Shown: piece by piece, positions 41,196 to 49,963 of the stretch
Position numbering within the stretch: position 1 is the stretch's first letter
Layout: every line of letters starts with the position of its first letter
DNA from: Nocardiopsis sp. YSL2
Lineage (GTDB): Bacteria > Actinomycetota > Actinomycetes > Streptosporangiales > Streptosporangiaceae
Assembly: GCF_030555055.1 (NCBI RefSeq)
Contig: NZ_JAMOAO010000001.1
Span: 3,782,001-3,846,000, forward strand
Length of the DNA stretch: 64,000 nucleotides
Direction of reading: 5' to 3'
Made by a program: the position numbers and the translations under genes
The notes under the pieces: model-generated
Databases searched by the model: none
Told to the model about the DNA's origin: nothing
Seen by the model: the letters and a program-made list of their open reading frames with translations, nothing else

Positions 41196-41413
41196 CGCGC
41201 GGCGCGCCTCCCCGGTGTGCGGACACGGTGGGGTAGAAATCGGTCACATGGGTTGTTCTGGCACGTCAGAGGCGCGGTCGGTGCGCGGGACGTGCACGTA
41301 CGGTCGGAACGTGTGCGATGGGGGTCACTAAGTGGGTGTTGCCCGTTTCGTCCTCGGAGCGAGCCCCTACGATCGCCATACCCGTGAGTAGTGTGTGAGA
41401 GGGGCGATCCAAC

Positions 41414-41908
41414 GTGCGCCGTGTCGTCTGCCCGGGGTCGTTCGACCCCGTGACCTACGGTCATATCGACATCATCGGCAGAGCCGCCAAACAGTACGAC
41501 GAGGTGGTCGCCGCCGTACTCAACAACGTCAACAAACGGGGGCTCTTCGACGTCCCCGAGAAGCTCGAGATGCTCGCCGAGGGCACCTCGGATTTCGGCA
41601 ACGTCCGCGTGAGCGAGTTCGACGGGCTCCTCGTCGACTTCTGCCGTGACAACGGCATCGAGACCATCGTGCGCAGCCTCCGCTCGGTCAGCGACTTCGA
41701 CTACGAGCTCCAGATCGCCCAGATGAACTACCGCCTGTCCGGCGTGGAGACGGTGTTCATGACGGCCAACCCCCAGTACTCGTTCCTGTCCTCCAGCCTG
41801 GTCCGCGAGATCGCGCAGCACGGGGGGGACGTCTCCAGCCTGGTCACCCCCTACGTCCAGGAACGGCTGCGTGAGAAGTACGAGGAACGCCGCAGATCCG
41901 CGCAGTAG
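41414..41908 (+). CDS. coaD: Phosphopantetheine adenylyltransferase
   Basis: Fourth step of coenzyme A synthesis, joining ATP and 4'-phosphopantetheine. 164 residues with the nucleotidyltransferase motif VCPGSFDPVTYGHIDIIGRA (T/H-x-G-H type, residues 5-24), SDFDYELQIAQMN, and the C-terminal MTANPQYSFLSSSLVREIAQHGGDVSSLV (ISSS-like). GTG at 41414 is preceded by GAGAGGGGCGATCCAAC. A -10-like TACGAT is at 41368-41373. Confidence 0.95.
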   Translation: MRRVVCPGSFDPVTYGHIDIIGRAAKQYDEVVAAVLNNVNKRGLFDVPEKLEMLAEGTSDFGNVRVSEFDGLLVDFCRDNGIETIVRSLRSVSDFDYELQIAQMNYRLSGVETVFMTANPQYSFLSSSLVREIAQHGGDVSSLVTPYVQERLREKYEERRRSAQ

Positions 41909-42124
41909 GTACGCCCGCGCCCGCGGCCGTTCCGGGCCTGATTTGGGTGGTCGGGGGCATGGTAGGTAGGATTGCGGTTCGACCATGCGCGTCGTCGGTC
42001 TTCGGCGTGCGCGCGGCCTGGTCACGCCCCACTCGTCCGCAGCGACGCGTCCCGCGTGCCCGGCATCCCAGTACCTCGTGAAAGCGCGATTACCCTGTCT
42101 CGTCTAGATTCTCGTGACCCGTTC

Positions 42125-42670
42125 GTGGTCGACACCCGCCAGCTGGGCCGCCAGCCGGGGTCGATGCGGACCGTCAATCGCATCGTGGCCGTCCCCGAGG
42201 CGTTCGCGACGGCGATGGCCTCCGTTCCCACGGGCAGCGAGATCGAGCTCGACCTGCGGCTGGAAGCGGTGATGGAGGGCGTCCTCGTCACCGGGACCGT
42301 CCGCGGCCAGCACACGGCGGAGTGCTCGCGCTGCCTCGACCCCCTGTCGGAGGACCTGGAGGTCGGCTTCCAGGAGATGTACCGCTATCCCGGGGGCGAC
42401 GACGAGGCCGTCGCGGGGGACCAGGACTCGGCGGACGAGGATGAGGACTACTATCTAGAGGGCGATCTGCTCGACCTCGGGCCCGTGGTCCGGGACGCGG
42501 TCGTGCTCGCGCTCCCACTCTCCCCGCTGTGCGGTCCCGACTGCCCGGGGCTGTGCGCGGAGTGCGGGGCCAAGCTCGCCGAGGCCGGTCCCGACCACCA
42601 GCACGGCGACCGCGTCGACCCGCGTTGGGAGGCGCTCCGCGGCATCGCGGAGGATCCCGGCGAACGATGA
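42125..42670 (+). CDS. DUF177 (YceD) family protein
   Basis: About 181 residues. Contains VDTRQLGRQPGSMRTVNRIV, LRLEAVMEGVLVTGTVRG, the CSRCLDPLSEDLEV Cys pair, an acidic insert (DDEAVAGDQDSADEDEDYY), and LCGPDCPGLCAECGAKLAE with four Cys, so a zinc ribbon is likely. The gene precedes rpmF in most bacteria, and plant/bacterial homologues act in 23S rRNA processing or large-subunit assembly. The start is unclear: GTG 42125 is chosen, but conserved sequence in relatives (LDSRDPFVVDTRQL) extends ~8 residues upstream without a usable ATG/GTG; a TAGATT -10-like element lies right there. Confidence 0.85.
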   Translation: MVDTRQLGRQPGSMRTVNRIVAVPEAFATAMASVPTGSEIELDLRLEAVMEGVLVTGTVRGQHTAECSRCLDPLSEDLEVGFQEMYRYPGGDDEAVAGDQDSADEDEDYYLEGDLLDLGPVVRDAVVLALPLSPLCGPDCPGLCAECGAKLAEAGPDHQHGDRVDPRWEALRGIAEDPGER

Positions 42671-42799
42671 GCTCGTGAACCGGTCACGGACGGCGCCCCA
42701 GGGCGCCCCCGCCGACCGGGGCACACCCTCCCCGCCACCGCGCGGGGTGACCAGACAAGAAGCCTCCCGCGACCGCGGGGGTGACCCAGGAGGTTTGAA

Positions 42800-42976
42800 G
42801 TGGCCGTCCCGAAGCGGAAGATGTCGCGGAGCAACACCCGGACCCGCCGTTCCCAGTGGAAGGCGTCGCGCCCGGTGCTGGTCAACTGCCCGCGCTGCCG
42901 TGACCCGAAGCAGCCCCACATCGCGTGCCCGACCTGCGGCACCTACAACAACCGCCAGGTCGTCAACCCGGCGTAG
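42800..42976 (+). CDS. rpmF: 50S ribosomal protein L32
   Basis: 58 residues from GTG 42800 with AGGAGG ~7 nt upstream: [20 protein letters not shown] at the start, then NCPRC and CPTCGTYN, the C-x-x-C...C-x-x-C zinc ribbon of the C+ form, ending NRQVVNPA. It directly follows the DUF177 gene (129-bp gap), the near-universal pairing. A strong terminator follows. Confidence 0.96.
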   Translation: MAVPKRKMSRSNTRTRRSQWKASRPVLVNCPRCRDPKQPHIACPTCGTYNNRQVVNPA

Positions 42977-43008
42977 GGCGTGCGTTCCCACGCGTGCCCA
43001 CGTGCTCT

Positions 43009-43043
43009 CCTCGGGGCGGACCCTCTTCGGGTCCGCCCCGAGG
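43009..43043 (+). terminator. Terminator of rpmF
   Basis: CCTCGGGGCGGACCC (43009-43023) and GGGTCCGCCCCGAGG (43029-43043) form a perfect 15-bp stem with a TCTTC loop, then TGTTGT. Confidence 0.85.
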
Positions 43044-43316
43044 TGTTGTCGGGCCCCGGGGCGCGGGCGCCGGGCTTTGTAGAGTGAAGCGTTGCCCGTG
43101 TGTTGGGCAATACAGTGGGCACTACAGAACCAGAACCGTGGTGGCGCCGGTGGTCCGGACCTCCCGGGTTCCCGAGTTCGTGGTGGCTGCCGGGGGAGTT
43201 GCGCTCCCGCGACGGTCACCTCGTATTCGAGCACCCTGGCCGGGGCCCGCCCACCCGCACCCGACGCCAGCACGAGCGCCGACCCCCGGCGCGCACGAAC
43301 AGGGAAGTGAAGTCGC

Positions 43317-44055
43317 GTGGCCAGCCAACTCTCCGTCCTCCGAGGCCAGGGCCTTCCACAAGGCGATCGGGGTCGAGGTCGACTCCAAGATCCTGCTCCG
43401 GGCCCTGACGCACCGCTCCTACGCCTACGAGAAGGGCGGTCTGCCCACCAACGAGCGCCTGGAGTTCCTGGGGGACTCGGTGCTCGGACTGGTGGTGACC
43501 GACACCCTCTTCCGCAAGCACCCCGACCTGCCCGAGGGACAGCTCGCCAAGCTGCGCGCCGCCGTGGTCAACATGCGCGCCCTGGCCGACGTCTCCCGCG
43601 GCCTGGGCATCGGCGCCTACATCCGGCTCGGCCGGGGCGAGGAGGGCACCGGGGGCCGGGACAAGTCCTCGATCCTGGCCGACACCCTGGAGGCCATCAT
43701 CGGCGCGGTCTACCTCGACCGCGGCCTGGACGTGGCCTCGGAGTTCGTGCACCGCCTCTTCGACCCGCTGATCGCCACGGCCTCCGGGCTGGGCGCGGGC
43801 CTGGACTGGAAGACCTCCCTGCAGGAGCTCACCGCCGCGCAGATGCTGGGCGTGCCCGAGTACCACGTGGACGAGAGCGGCCCCGACCACCAGAAGACCT
43901 TCCGGGCGACGGTCCACGTCGCCGGAGAGAGCTACGGCCTGGGCGAGGGCCGCAGCAAGAAGGAAGCCGAGCAGCAGGCCGCCGAGTCGGCCTGGAAGGC
44001 GATCAAGGCCCGCTCCGAAGCCGCCGAGGGCGGCTCCGGCGACGGACGGGGCTGA
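43317..44055 (+). CDS. rnc: Ribonuclease III (apparent +1 frameshift at the start)
   Basis: Cleaves double-stranded RNA in rRNA processing and regulation. The body is full length: [20 protein letters not shown], the catalytic signature [58 protein letters not shown], and the C-terminal double-stranded-RNA-binding domain ([13 protein letters not shown] to [17 protein letters not shown]). The natural start, GTG 43317, reads MAS and then runs out of frame; removing one C at 43325/43326 gives [20 protein letters not shown], a perfect N-terminus. The nearest in-frame start otherwise is GTG 43183, adding ~45 Pro/Arg-rich residues unlike the family. A sequence error or a real frameshift are both possible. 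Confidence 0.85.
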
Positions 44056-44060
44056 GCGCC

Positions 44061-44900
44061 GTGCCCGAACTCCCCGAGGTCGAGGTCGTCCGCGCGGGCC
44101 TGGAACAGCACGGTGTGGGCCGGACGGTCGGCGAGGTCGAGGTCCTGCACCCGCGCTCGGTGCGCCGCCACCTGCCGGGTGCCGCGGACTTCGCCGCCCG
44201 CCTGGCCGGACGCGTGCCCGTGGCGGCCCGCCGCCGGGGCAAGTACATGTGGCTGGAGCTGGACAGCGGCGAGATGCTCCTGGCCCACCTGGGTATGAGC
44301 GGCCAGATCCTGGTCCAACCCGCGGGGAAGCCGGACGAGAAGCACCTGCGGGTGCGGCTGCCGCTGTCCGACGGCCAGGAACTGCGCTTCGTGGACCAGC
44401 GCACGTTCGGCCACCTGCTGGTGGACGGGCCCGGCGAGCGGGCGGGCGTGCCGAAGTCGGTGGACCACATCGCTCTGGACCCGTTGGACGCGGAGTTCGA
44501 CGCGAGGGCGTGCGTAGGCGCCCTGCGTGCGCGGCGCACCGAGGTCAAACGCGCCCTGCTGGACCAGACGCTGGTCAGCGGCGTGGGCAACATCTACGCC
44601 GACGAGGCGCTGTGGCGGGCACGGCTCCACTGGGCGCGGTCCACCCGTGGGCTGTCCGAGGCGGCCGGTGAGGAGCTGCTCGGCCACGTCACCGACGTGA
44701 TGACCGAGGCGCTGGCGGTCGGCGGCACCACGTTCGACGGCCTCTACGTCAACGTCAACGGTGAGAGCGGCTACTTCGAGCGCGGCCTCAACGCCTATGG
44801 CCGGCGCGACCGGCCGTGCGGTCGCTGCGGCACGCCGATCGTGCGCGAGGCGTTCATGAACCGGTCCTCGTTCAGCTGCCCGCGCTGCCAGAGACGGTAG
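44061..44900 (+). CDS. mutM: Formamidopyrimidine-DNA glycosylase
   Basis: Removes 8-oxoguanine and ring-opened purines and cuts the DNA backbone. 279 residues: the N-terminal [16 protein letters not shown] with catalytic Pro and Glu, a conserved Lys in [22 protein letters not shown], the helix-two-turn-helix [20 protein letters not shown], and a C-terminal zinc finger [29 protein letters not shown] (four Cys). GTG 44061 lies 5 bp after rnc, so the two form an operon as in Streptomyces. Confidence 0.95.
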   Translation: MPELPEVEVVRAGLEQHGVGRTVGEVEVLHPRSVRRHLPGAADFAARLAGRVPVAARRRGKYMWLELDSGEMLLAHLGMSGQILVQPAGKPDEKHLRVRLPLSDGQELRFVDQRTFGHLLVDGPGERAGVPKSVDHIALDPLDAEFDARACVGALRARRTEVKRALLDQTLVSGVGNIYADEALWRARLHWARSTRGLSEAAGEELLGHVTDVMTEALAVGGTTFDGLYVNVNGESGYFERGLNAYGRRDRPCGRCGTPIVREAFMNRSSFSCPRCQRR

Positions 44901-45043
44901 GGCCGGAGGCGTCCGTCGGGGGTGTCGCGCTCTCCCGAGAAGCGGCCGTCGGGCACCTCGGAGGGGGCCCGGACGGCTTTCTCAGGGCCATCTGGCGTGT
45001 CGGTGAGGAAAGTGTCTCCGCGAGGTAAGGGAGTGAACGGGCC

Positions 45044-45331
45044 GTGGGGGACGGAACCGAGACGGTTCGGCTGACCGCGTGGGTGCGCGGGCGCGTCCAG
45101 GGCGTGGGTTTTCGCTGGTGGACGCGGTCCAGGGCGCTGGAACTGGGACTGAGCGGCGCCGCCACGAACCTCGACGACGGGCGCGTCGAGGTGGTCGCCG
45201 AGGGCAGCCGGAGCGCGTGCGAAGGCCTTCTGGAGCACCTGAGAAGCGGCCGGACACCCGGTCGTGTGGACTCCGTGGTCGAACGTTGGGCTCAGTCTGG
45301 GGGTGCGTTCACCGGTTTCGTGGAACGGTGA
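45044..45331 (+). CDS. acyP: Acylphosphatase
   Basis: 95 residues, single ferredoxin-like domain. The active-site loop [16 protein letters not shown] (catalytic Arg) and the second block [16 protein letters not shown] (catalytic Asn) are both intact. It hydrolyses acyl phosphates. GTG 45044; the ribosome site is weak (AAGGGAGTG ~15 nt upstream). Between mutM and smc, its typical actinobacterial location. Confidence 0.93.
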   Translation: MGDGTETVRLTAWVRGRVQGVGFRWWTRSRALELGLSGAATNLDDGRVEVVAEGSRSACEGLLEHLRSGRTPGRVDSVVERWAQSGGAFTGFVER

Positions 45332-45679
45332 GTATGCTTGTGGGGTAACGCGGTTCGTCCACACCGCGCGTCGATCGGGGCCGGGAAGGTTCTACGGATC
45401 AGCGCGGAGTGGGTCCACACTCGCGTCTCGCGGGACTTCCGGTGTCGCCGGGGGTAGGAACCATCGGACCGTGCCACACCGCCTGCCCTGATTCTTTCGG
45501 CATGGGTTGTGGCAGTTACGGACAGTTGTAATTCAATCTTGACCAGCGCCGGACAGAGTGAGACTCTGGAAGGCACACCGCGCATTCTTCCACCCGCGTC
45601 ACAGGCAACGCCAAGTGAATTTCGCGGGGAGTAGCGTGCGCGAATCAGATCTGGTCACTCAGCGTGGAGGACCCATATC
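45332..45679. other. acyP to small coiled-coil gene intergenic region
   Basis: 348 bp; no credible frame on either strand. The stretch 45485-45550 is AT-richer and likely holds the promoter of the following small gene. I see no clear hairpin or motif. Confidence 0.3.
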
Positions 45680-45871
45680 ATGGCGAAGGCTCTGTTTGGC
45701 CACGTCGGCGGCTCCGACCCTCGTATGGTCCAGGAGATGCGACGGCTCCAGAAGCGGGTACGCGACCTCGAGGACGAGGTCAGCCGTCTCCAGGCCCGCA
45801 ACGACCAGCTCAGCATGGCCGTTACCGATGTCGCCGTCAGCGCGACCGATCGCGAGCCCGCGCTCGCCTGA
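45680..45871 (+). CDS. Conserved small coiled-coil protein (63 aa)
   Basis: 63 residues from ATG 45680 with GTGGAGGACC ~9 nt upstream. MAKALFGHVGGSDPRMVQEM leads into a heptad-like helix (RRLQKRVRDLEDEVSRLQARNDQL, ~residues 21-44) and a polar tail. A gene of the same size and start (MAKAL-G-VGGSDPR) occurs at this spot in Streptomyces, from memory. Function unknown. Its position upstream of smc is conserved but the two are 440 bp apart. Confidence 0.82.
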   Translation: MAKALFGHVGGSDPRMVQEMRRLQKRVRDLEDEVSRLQARNDQLSMAVTDVAVSATDREPALA

Positions 45872-46312
45872 CCCAGCGTCGATCGTGCCGGATCGTGGTC
45901 CGGACACCGTGACGATGTGAAGATCCTTGACGGGGACGCCGAACGCATGACACCTGGCGTCCCTGGCCGGGTCTCATGAGACGACGTCGTTCATTGACTG
46001 TCGCGCGGTCGTTGTGGCCGCCGTATCCCGCCGCAGCTTTCCCTTTCGTTTGCGGTTTCTTTTGACGTTGTACCCGGCGGTCGGATGCGCAACCCTCCGT
46101 GTCCGCCGGACATCCCCCTTTCCACGCCTCGGACGACGATCGGGGCCGCTTCAGCGCACGTCCGCCGCCTCCGGCGGCTCGTCACCTCGGCCTCCGCCCA
46201 CCGCCCCCGGCGGACGGCCTCCGGTCGCGGTTCTCGCCTCGTCGGTCCCGGCTTCGTGGCACCCTTGGGTGGTCGCCCTGTGTATCCGAGGTGACCATCG
46301 TGGGAGGTGCGG
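45872..46312 (+). promoter_or_regulatory. smc upstream region
   Basis: 441 bp without a credible gene. GGGACGCC (45933-45940) and GGCGTCCC (45956-45963) form a weak hairpin that may end the small gene. TTTTGACG around 46050 followed by GTTGTACCC may be an smc promoter. Confidence 0.35.
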
Positions 46313-49300
46313 GTGTATCTGAAGAATCTGACGCTGCGGGGCTTCAAGTCGTTCGCGTCGGCCACCACCCTGCGCCTGGAACCCGGGATCACCTGTGTGG
46401 TGGGTCCCAACGGCTCCGGCAAGTCCAACGTCGTCGACGCGCTCTCCTGGGTGATGGGGGAGCAGGGCGCCAAGTCCCTGCGGGGCGGCAAGATGGAGGA
46501 CGTGATCTTCGCGGGCACCTCCACCCGCCAGGCGCTGGGACGCGCCGAGGTCAGCCTGACCATCGACAACACCGACGGCGCCCTGCCGATCGACTACACC
46601 GAGGTCACCATCAAGCGGACCATGTTCCGCAACGGTGGCTCGGAGTACGCCATCAACGGCGACACCTGTCGGCTCCTGGACATCCAGGACCTGCTGAGCG
46701 ACTCCGGCATCGGCCGTGAGATGCACGTCATCGTCGGCCAGGGCCAGCTCGACACCGTGCTGCACGCCGGCCCGGAGGAACGCCGCGCCCTCATCGAGGA
46801 GGCCGCCGGCATCCTCAAGCACCGCAAGCGCAAAGAGAAGGCGATCCGCAAGCTCAACGCGATGCAGGGCAACCTGGACCGCGTCACCGACCTCACCTCG
46901 GAACTGCGCCGCCAGCTCAAGCCCCTGGGCCGCCAGGCCGAACTGGCCCGGCGGGCCGCCGTCATCCAGGCCGACCTGCGCGACGCCCGCCTGCGGCTGC
47001 TGGCCGACGACATCGTCACCCTCACCGACCAGCTCGCCAAGGAGGAGGCCGACGAGAAGGACGTCCTCGCCCGCCGCGCCGCCGCCGAGGCCGCCCTCAC
47101 CCAGGCCCAGGAGCGCGAGACCGCGCTGGACGCGCAGTCCGCCGAGGCCGCCCCCGAGCTGACCCGCGCGACGGAGACCTACCACGCGCTCTCGCGGCTG
47201 ACCGAGCGCCTGGACGCCGTACGCGGTCTGGCGAACGAGCGCCACCGCAACCTCGCCTCCGTCGCCGACGAACCCGTCCACCGGCGCGATCCCGAGGAAC
47301 TGGAGATGGAGGCCGAGGAGGCCGCCGCCCAGGAGGAGGAGCTGCTCGCCCGGCTGGAGGAGGCCCGCGAGGCCCTGGAGACCACCGTCACCGAGCGCGC
47401 CGCCGCCGAGGACGCACTCCACCGCGAGGAGAAGCGGTTGGAGGCGGCCGGACGCGCCTCCGCCGAGCGCCGGGAGAACCTGGTCCGGCTCAGCGCGCGG
47501 GTGGAGAGCCTGCGCGGCCGGATGGCCTCCGGCGAGGCGGAGACCGCCCGGTTGGAGGAGGCCGCGCGGCAGGCGGCCGAACGCGCCGCCGAGGCCCAGA
47601 CCGAGTACGAGATGGCCGCCGAGGAGTCCGCCGGACTGGACGAGGGCGACGCCGAACTCGACTCCGACCACGAGCGGGCCGCCCGTCGGCTCTCCGCCCT
47701 GGACGCCGAGCTCAACCAGCTCCGCGACGCCGAGCGCACCGCCGAGGGCGAACGCTCCGCCCTGGCCGCCCGCAAGGAGGCCCTGGAACTGGGCCTGGCG
47801 CACAAGGACGGCGCCGGCACCCTCCTGGACGCCGGCCTGCCCGGTACCCTCGGCGGACTCGCCGCGCTGGTCCAGGTCGACCCCGGCCACGAGACGGCGG
47901 TGGCCGCGGCCTTCGGTGTGGCCGCCGGTGCCGTCGCCGTCGAGGCGCCCGGGACCGCGTTGGCCGCGCTGGAACTCCTGCGCGAGCAGGACGCCGGCCG
48001 CGCGGGCGTGGTCGTGGCGGGAGCCGAGCCCGGCCGGCCCCGCGACTCCTGGCCGGAGCTGCCCGAGGGGGCGCGCTACGCGGTCGACGCCGTGTCCGCG
48101 CCCGACCACCTGCGGGGCGCCGTCGCCGCCCTGCTGGAGCGGACCGCGCTCGTCGCCGACGCGCCGGCCGCCCGCGACCTCGTCGCGGACCGGCCCGAGC
48201 TGCGGGCCGTCACCGCCGAGGGTGATGTGTTCGGCGCCGCCCTCGTCTACGGCGGGTCGGCCGCCGCTCCCAGCCTGCTGGAGGTCCAGGCGGCCGTCGA
48301 CGAGGCCGCCGAGCGGCTGGAGCGGGCCACCGAGGCCGCCAAGCGGATCGCCACCGAACTGGAGGCGCTCAAGCACGAGCGGGCCGAGATGGCCGCGACC
48401 GTCGAGGAGATCACCGCCCGACGCCGCCAGAGCGACCGCAAGCGCAACGAGTCCGCTCAGCGGCTGGGCAAGCTGGGTGGACAGGCCAGGTCCGCCGAGG
48501 CCGAGTCCGAGCGCTACGCGGCAGCGGCGGCCAAGGCCGCCACCGCCAAGGGCGAGGACGCCGACAAGCTGGCCCGGCTGGAGGAGGAGCTCGCCGAGGC
48601 CGAGGAGATGGCCGCCTCGATCGAGGAGGACGCGCCCGACCCCGAGACCCGTGACGAGCTCGCCGCGCAGGCCTCCCGCGCCCGGGCCACGGAGATGGAG
48701 CGCCGCCTGGCCGTGCGCACCGCCGAGGAGCGCGCGCGGTCCATCGCGGGCCGGGCCGAGGCGCTGCGGGCCCAGGCCTTCGAGGAGCGCCGCGCCATGG
48801 AGCGGGCCGTCGAGCGGCGCCGGACGCGCGCCGCGCAGGCCACCATCGCCGAGGCCGTCGCGGAGAGCGCCCGGCTGGCCCTGGAGCGCATCGCCGCGTC
48901 GCTGGCCGCGGCCGAGAGCGAGCGGGCCGCCGCCGAGGCGCGCAAGGAGGCCCGCGACGCCGAACTGCGGACCGTGCGCGCCCGGGTGCGCGAGATGTCG
49001 GTGGAGCTGGAGAAGCTGACCAGCTCCGCGCACAGCGGCGAGGTGGCGCGGGCCGAGCGGCGTCTGCGCCTGGAGCAGCTGGAGACCAAGGCCATGGAGG
49101 AGCTGGGCGTGGACGTGCCCACCCTGGTGGCCGAGTACGGGCCCCGTGTGCCGGTCCCGCCGCCGGTCGACGCCGGCGAGGACGCCGTCCCGGTGCCCTA
49201 CGTGCGCGACGTGCAGGCCAAGCGGGCCAGGACGGCCGAGCGCCAGCTCAACCAGCTGGGCAAGATCAACCCGCTGGCCCTGGAGGAGTTCGCGGCGCTG

Positions 49301-49858
49301 GAGGAACGGCACGCCTTCCTCAACGCGCAGCTGGAGGACCTGAAGAAGACCCGCCGCGACCTCATGGACATCGTCCAGGAGGTCGACGCCCGCGTGCAGG
49401 AGGTCTTCTCCGCCGCCTACCTGGACGTGGAGCGCGAGTTCGCGGCGATCTTCGGGCGGCTCTTCCCCGGCGGGGAGGGGCGGCTGCTGCTCACCGACCC
49501 CGACGCCATGCTGACCACGGGGATCGAGGTGGAGGCCCGTCCGCCCGGCAAGAAGGTCAAGCGCCTGTCGCTGCTCTCCGGCGGGGAGCGCTCGCTGACC
49601 GCGGTGGCCTTCCTCGCGGCGATCTTCAAGGCCCGCCCCTCGCCGTTCTACGTCATGGACGAGGTCGAGGCCGCGCTGGACGACACCAACCTCCAGCGCC
49701 TGCTGGTGATCTTCGAGGAGCTGCGCGCCTCCTCCCAGCTGATCGTCATCACGCACCAGAAGCGCACGATGGAGGCGGCCGACGCGCTCTACGGCGTCAC
49801 CATGCAGGGCGACGGCATCTCCCAGGTGATCAGCCAGAAGATCGAGCGTACGGTCTGA
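46313..49858 (+). CDS. smc: Chromosome segregation protein SMC
   Basis: 1181 residues from GTG 46313 (MYLKNLTLRGFKSF), with GGGAGG 5 nt upstream; GTG 46307 adds two residues. N-terminal ATPase half with Walker A CVVGPNGSGKSNVVDALSWV, then ~340 residues of coiled coil (Glu/Ala/Arg heptads), a globular hinge (~residues 500-630, TLLDAGLPGTLGGLAALVQV), a second coil, and the C-terminal half with signature LLSGGERSLTAVAFLAAIFK and Walker B PFYVMDEVEAALDDTN. Forms the ATP-driven condensin dimer with ScpAB to compact and segregate the chromosome. Confidence 0.97.
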   Translation: MYLKNLTLRGFKSFASATTLRLEPGITCVVGPNGSGKSNVVDALSWVMGEQGAKSLRGGKMEDVIFAGTSTRQALGRAEVSLTIDNTDGALPIDYTEVTIKRTMFRNGGSEYAINGDTCRLLDIQDLLSDSGIGREMHVIVGQGQLDTVLHAGPEERRALIEEAAGILKHRKRKEKAIRKLNAMQGNLDRVTDLTSELRRQLKPLGRQAELARRAAVIQADLRDARLRLLADDIVTLTDQLAKEEADEKDVLARRAAAEAALTQAQERETALDAQSAEAAPELTRATETYHALSRLTERLDAVRGLANERHRNLASVADEPVHRRDPEELEMEAEEAAAQEEELLARLEEAREALETTVTERAAAEDALHREEKRLEAAGRASAERRENLVRLSARVESLRGRMASGEAETARLEEAARQAAERAAEAQTEYEMAAEESAGLDEGDAELDSDHERAARRLSALDAELNQLRDAERTAEGERSALAARKEALELGLAHKDGAGTLLDAGLPGTLGGLAALVQVDPGHETAVAAAFGVAAGAVAVEAPGTALAALELLREQDAGRAGVVVAGAEPGRPRDSWPELPEGARYAVDAVSAPDHLRGAVAALLERTALVADAPAARDLVADRPELRAVTAEGDVFGAALVYGGSAAAPSLLEVQAAVDEAAERLERATEAAKRIATELEALKHERAEMAATVEEITARRRQSDRKRNESAQRLGKLGGQARSAEAESERYAAAAAKAATAKGEDADKLARLEEELAEAEEMAASIEEDAPDPETRDELAAQASRARATEMERRLAVRTAEERARSIAGRAEALRAQAFEERRAMERAVERRRTRAAQATIAEAVAESARLALERIAASLAAAESERAAAEARKEARDAELRTVRARVREMSVELEKLTSSAHSGEVARAERRLRLEQLETKAMEELGVDVPTLVAEYGPRVPVPPPVDAGEDAVPVPYVRDVQAKRARTAERQLNQLGKINPLALEEFAALEERHAFLNAQLEDLKKTRRDLMDIVQEVDARVQEVFSAAYLDVEREFAAIFGRLFPGGEGRLLLTDPDAMLTTGIEVEARPPGKKVKRLSLLSGGERSLTAVAFLAAIFKARPSPFYVMDEVEAALDDTNLQRLLVIFEELRASSQLIVITHQKRTMEAADALYGVTMQGDGISQVISQKIERTV

Positions 49859-49963
49859 CCGCGCGGGTCCGGCCGCCCCGGACCCGGGGCACGGCCGCGG
49901 CGGGCGCCGAACGGCGGAGGGCCGCCTCCCGAGTCCGGGAGGCGGCCCCGTGTTCGTCGGGTG

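Noticed and set aside
43092-43310. Separate small gene between rpmF and rnc (72 codons, ending TGA just before the rnc GTG)
   Set aside because: Arg/Pro/Gly-rich translation with no signature and no good ribosome site; it overlaps the likely rnc promoter.
46151-49756. Minus-strand open frame of 1201 codons opposite smc
   Set aside because: Antisense shadow of smc; composition dominated by Gly/Leu/Val with no domain signature.
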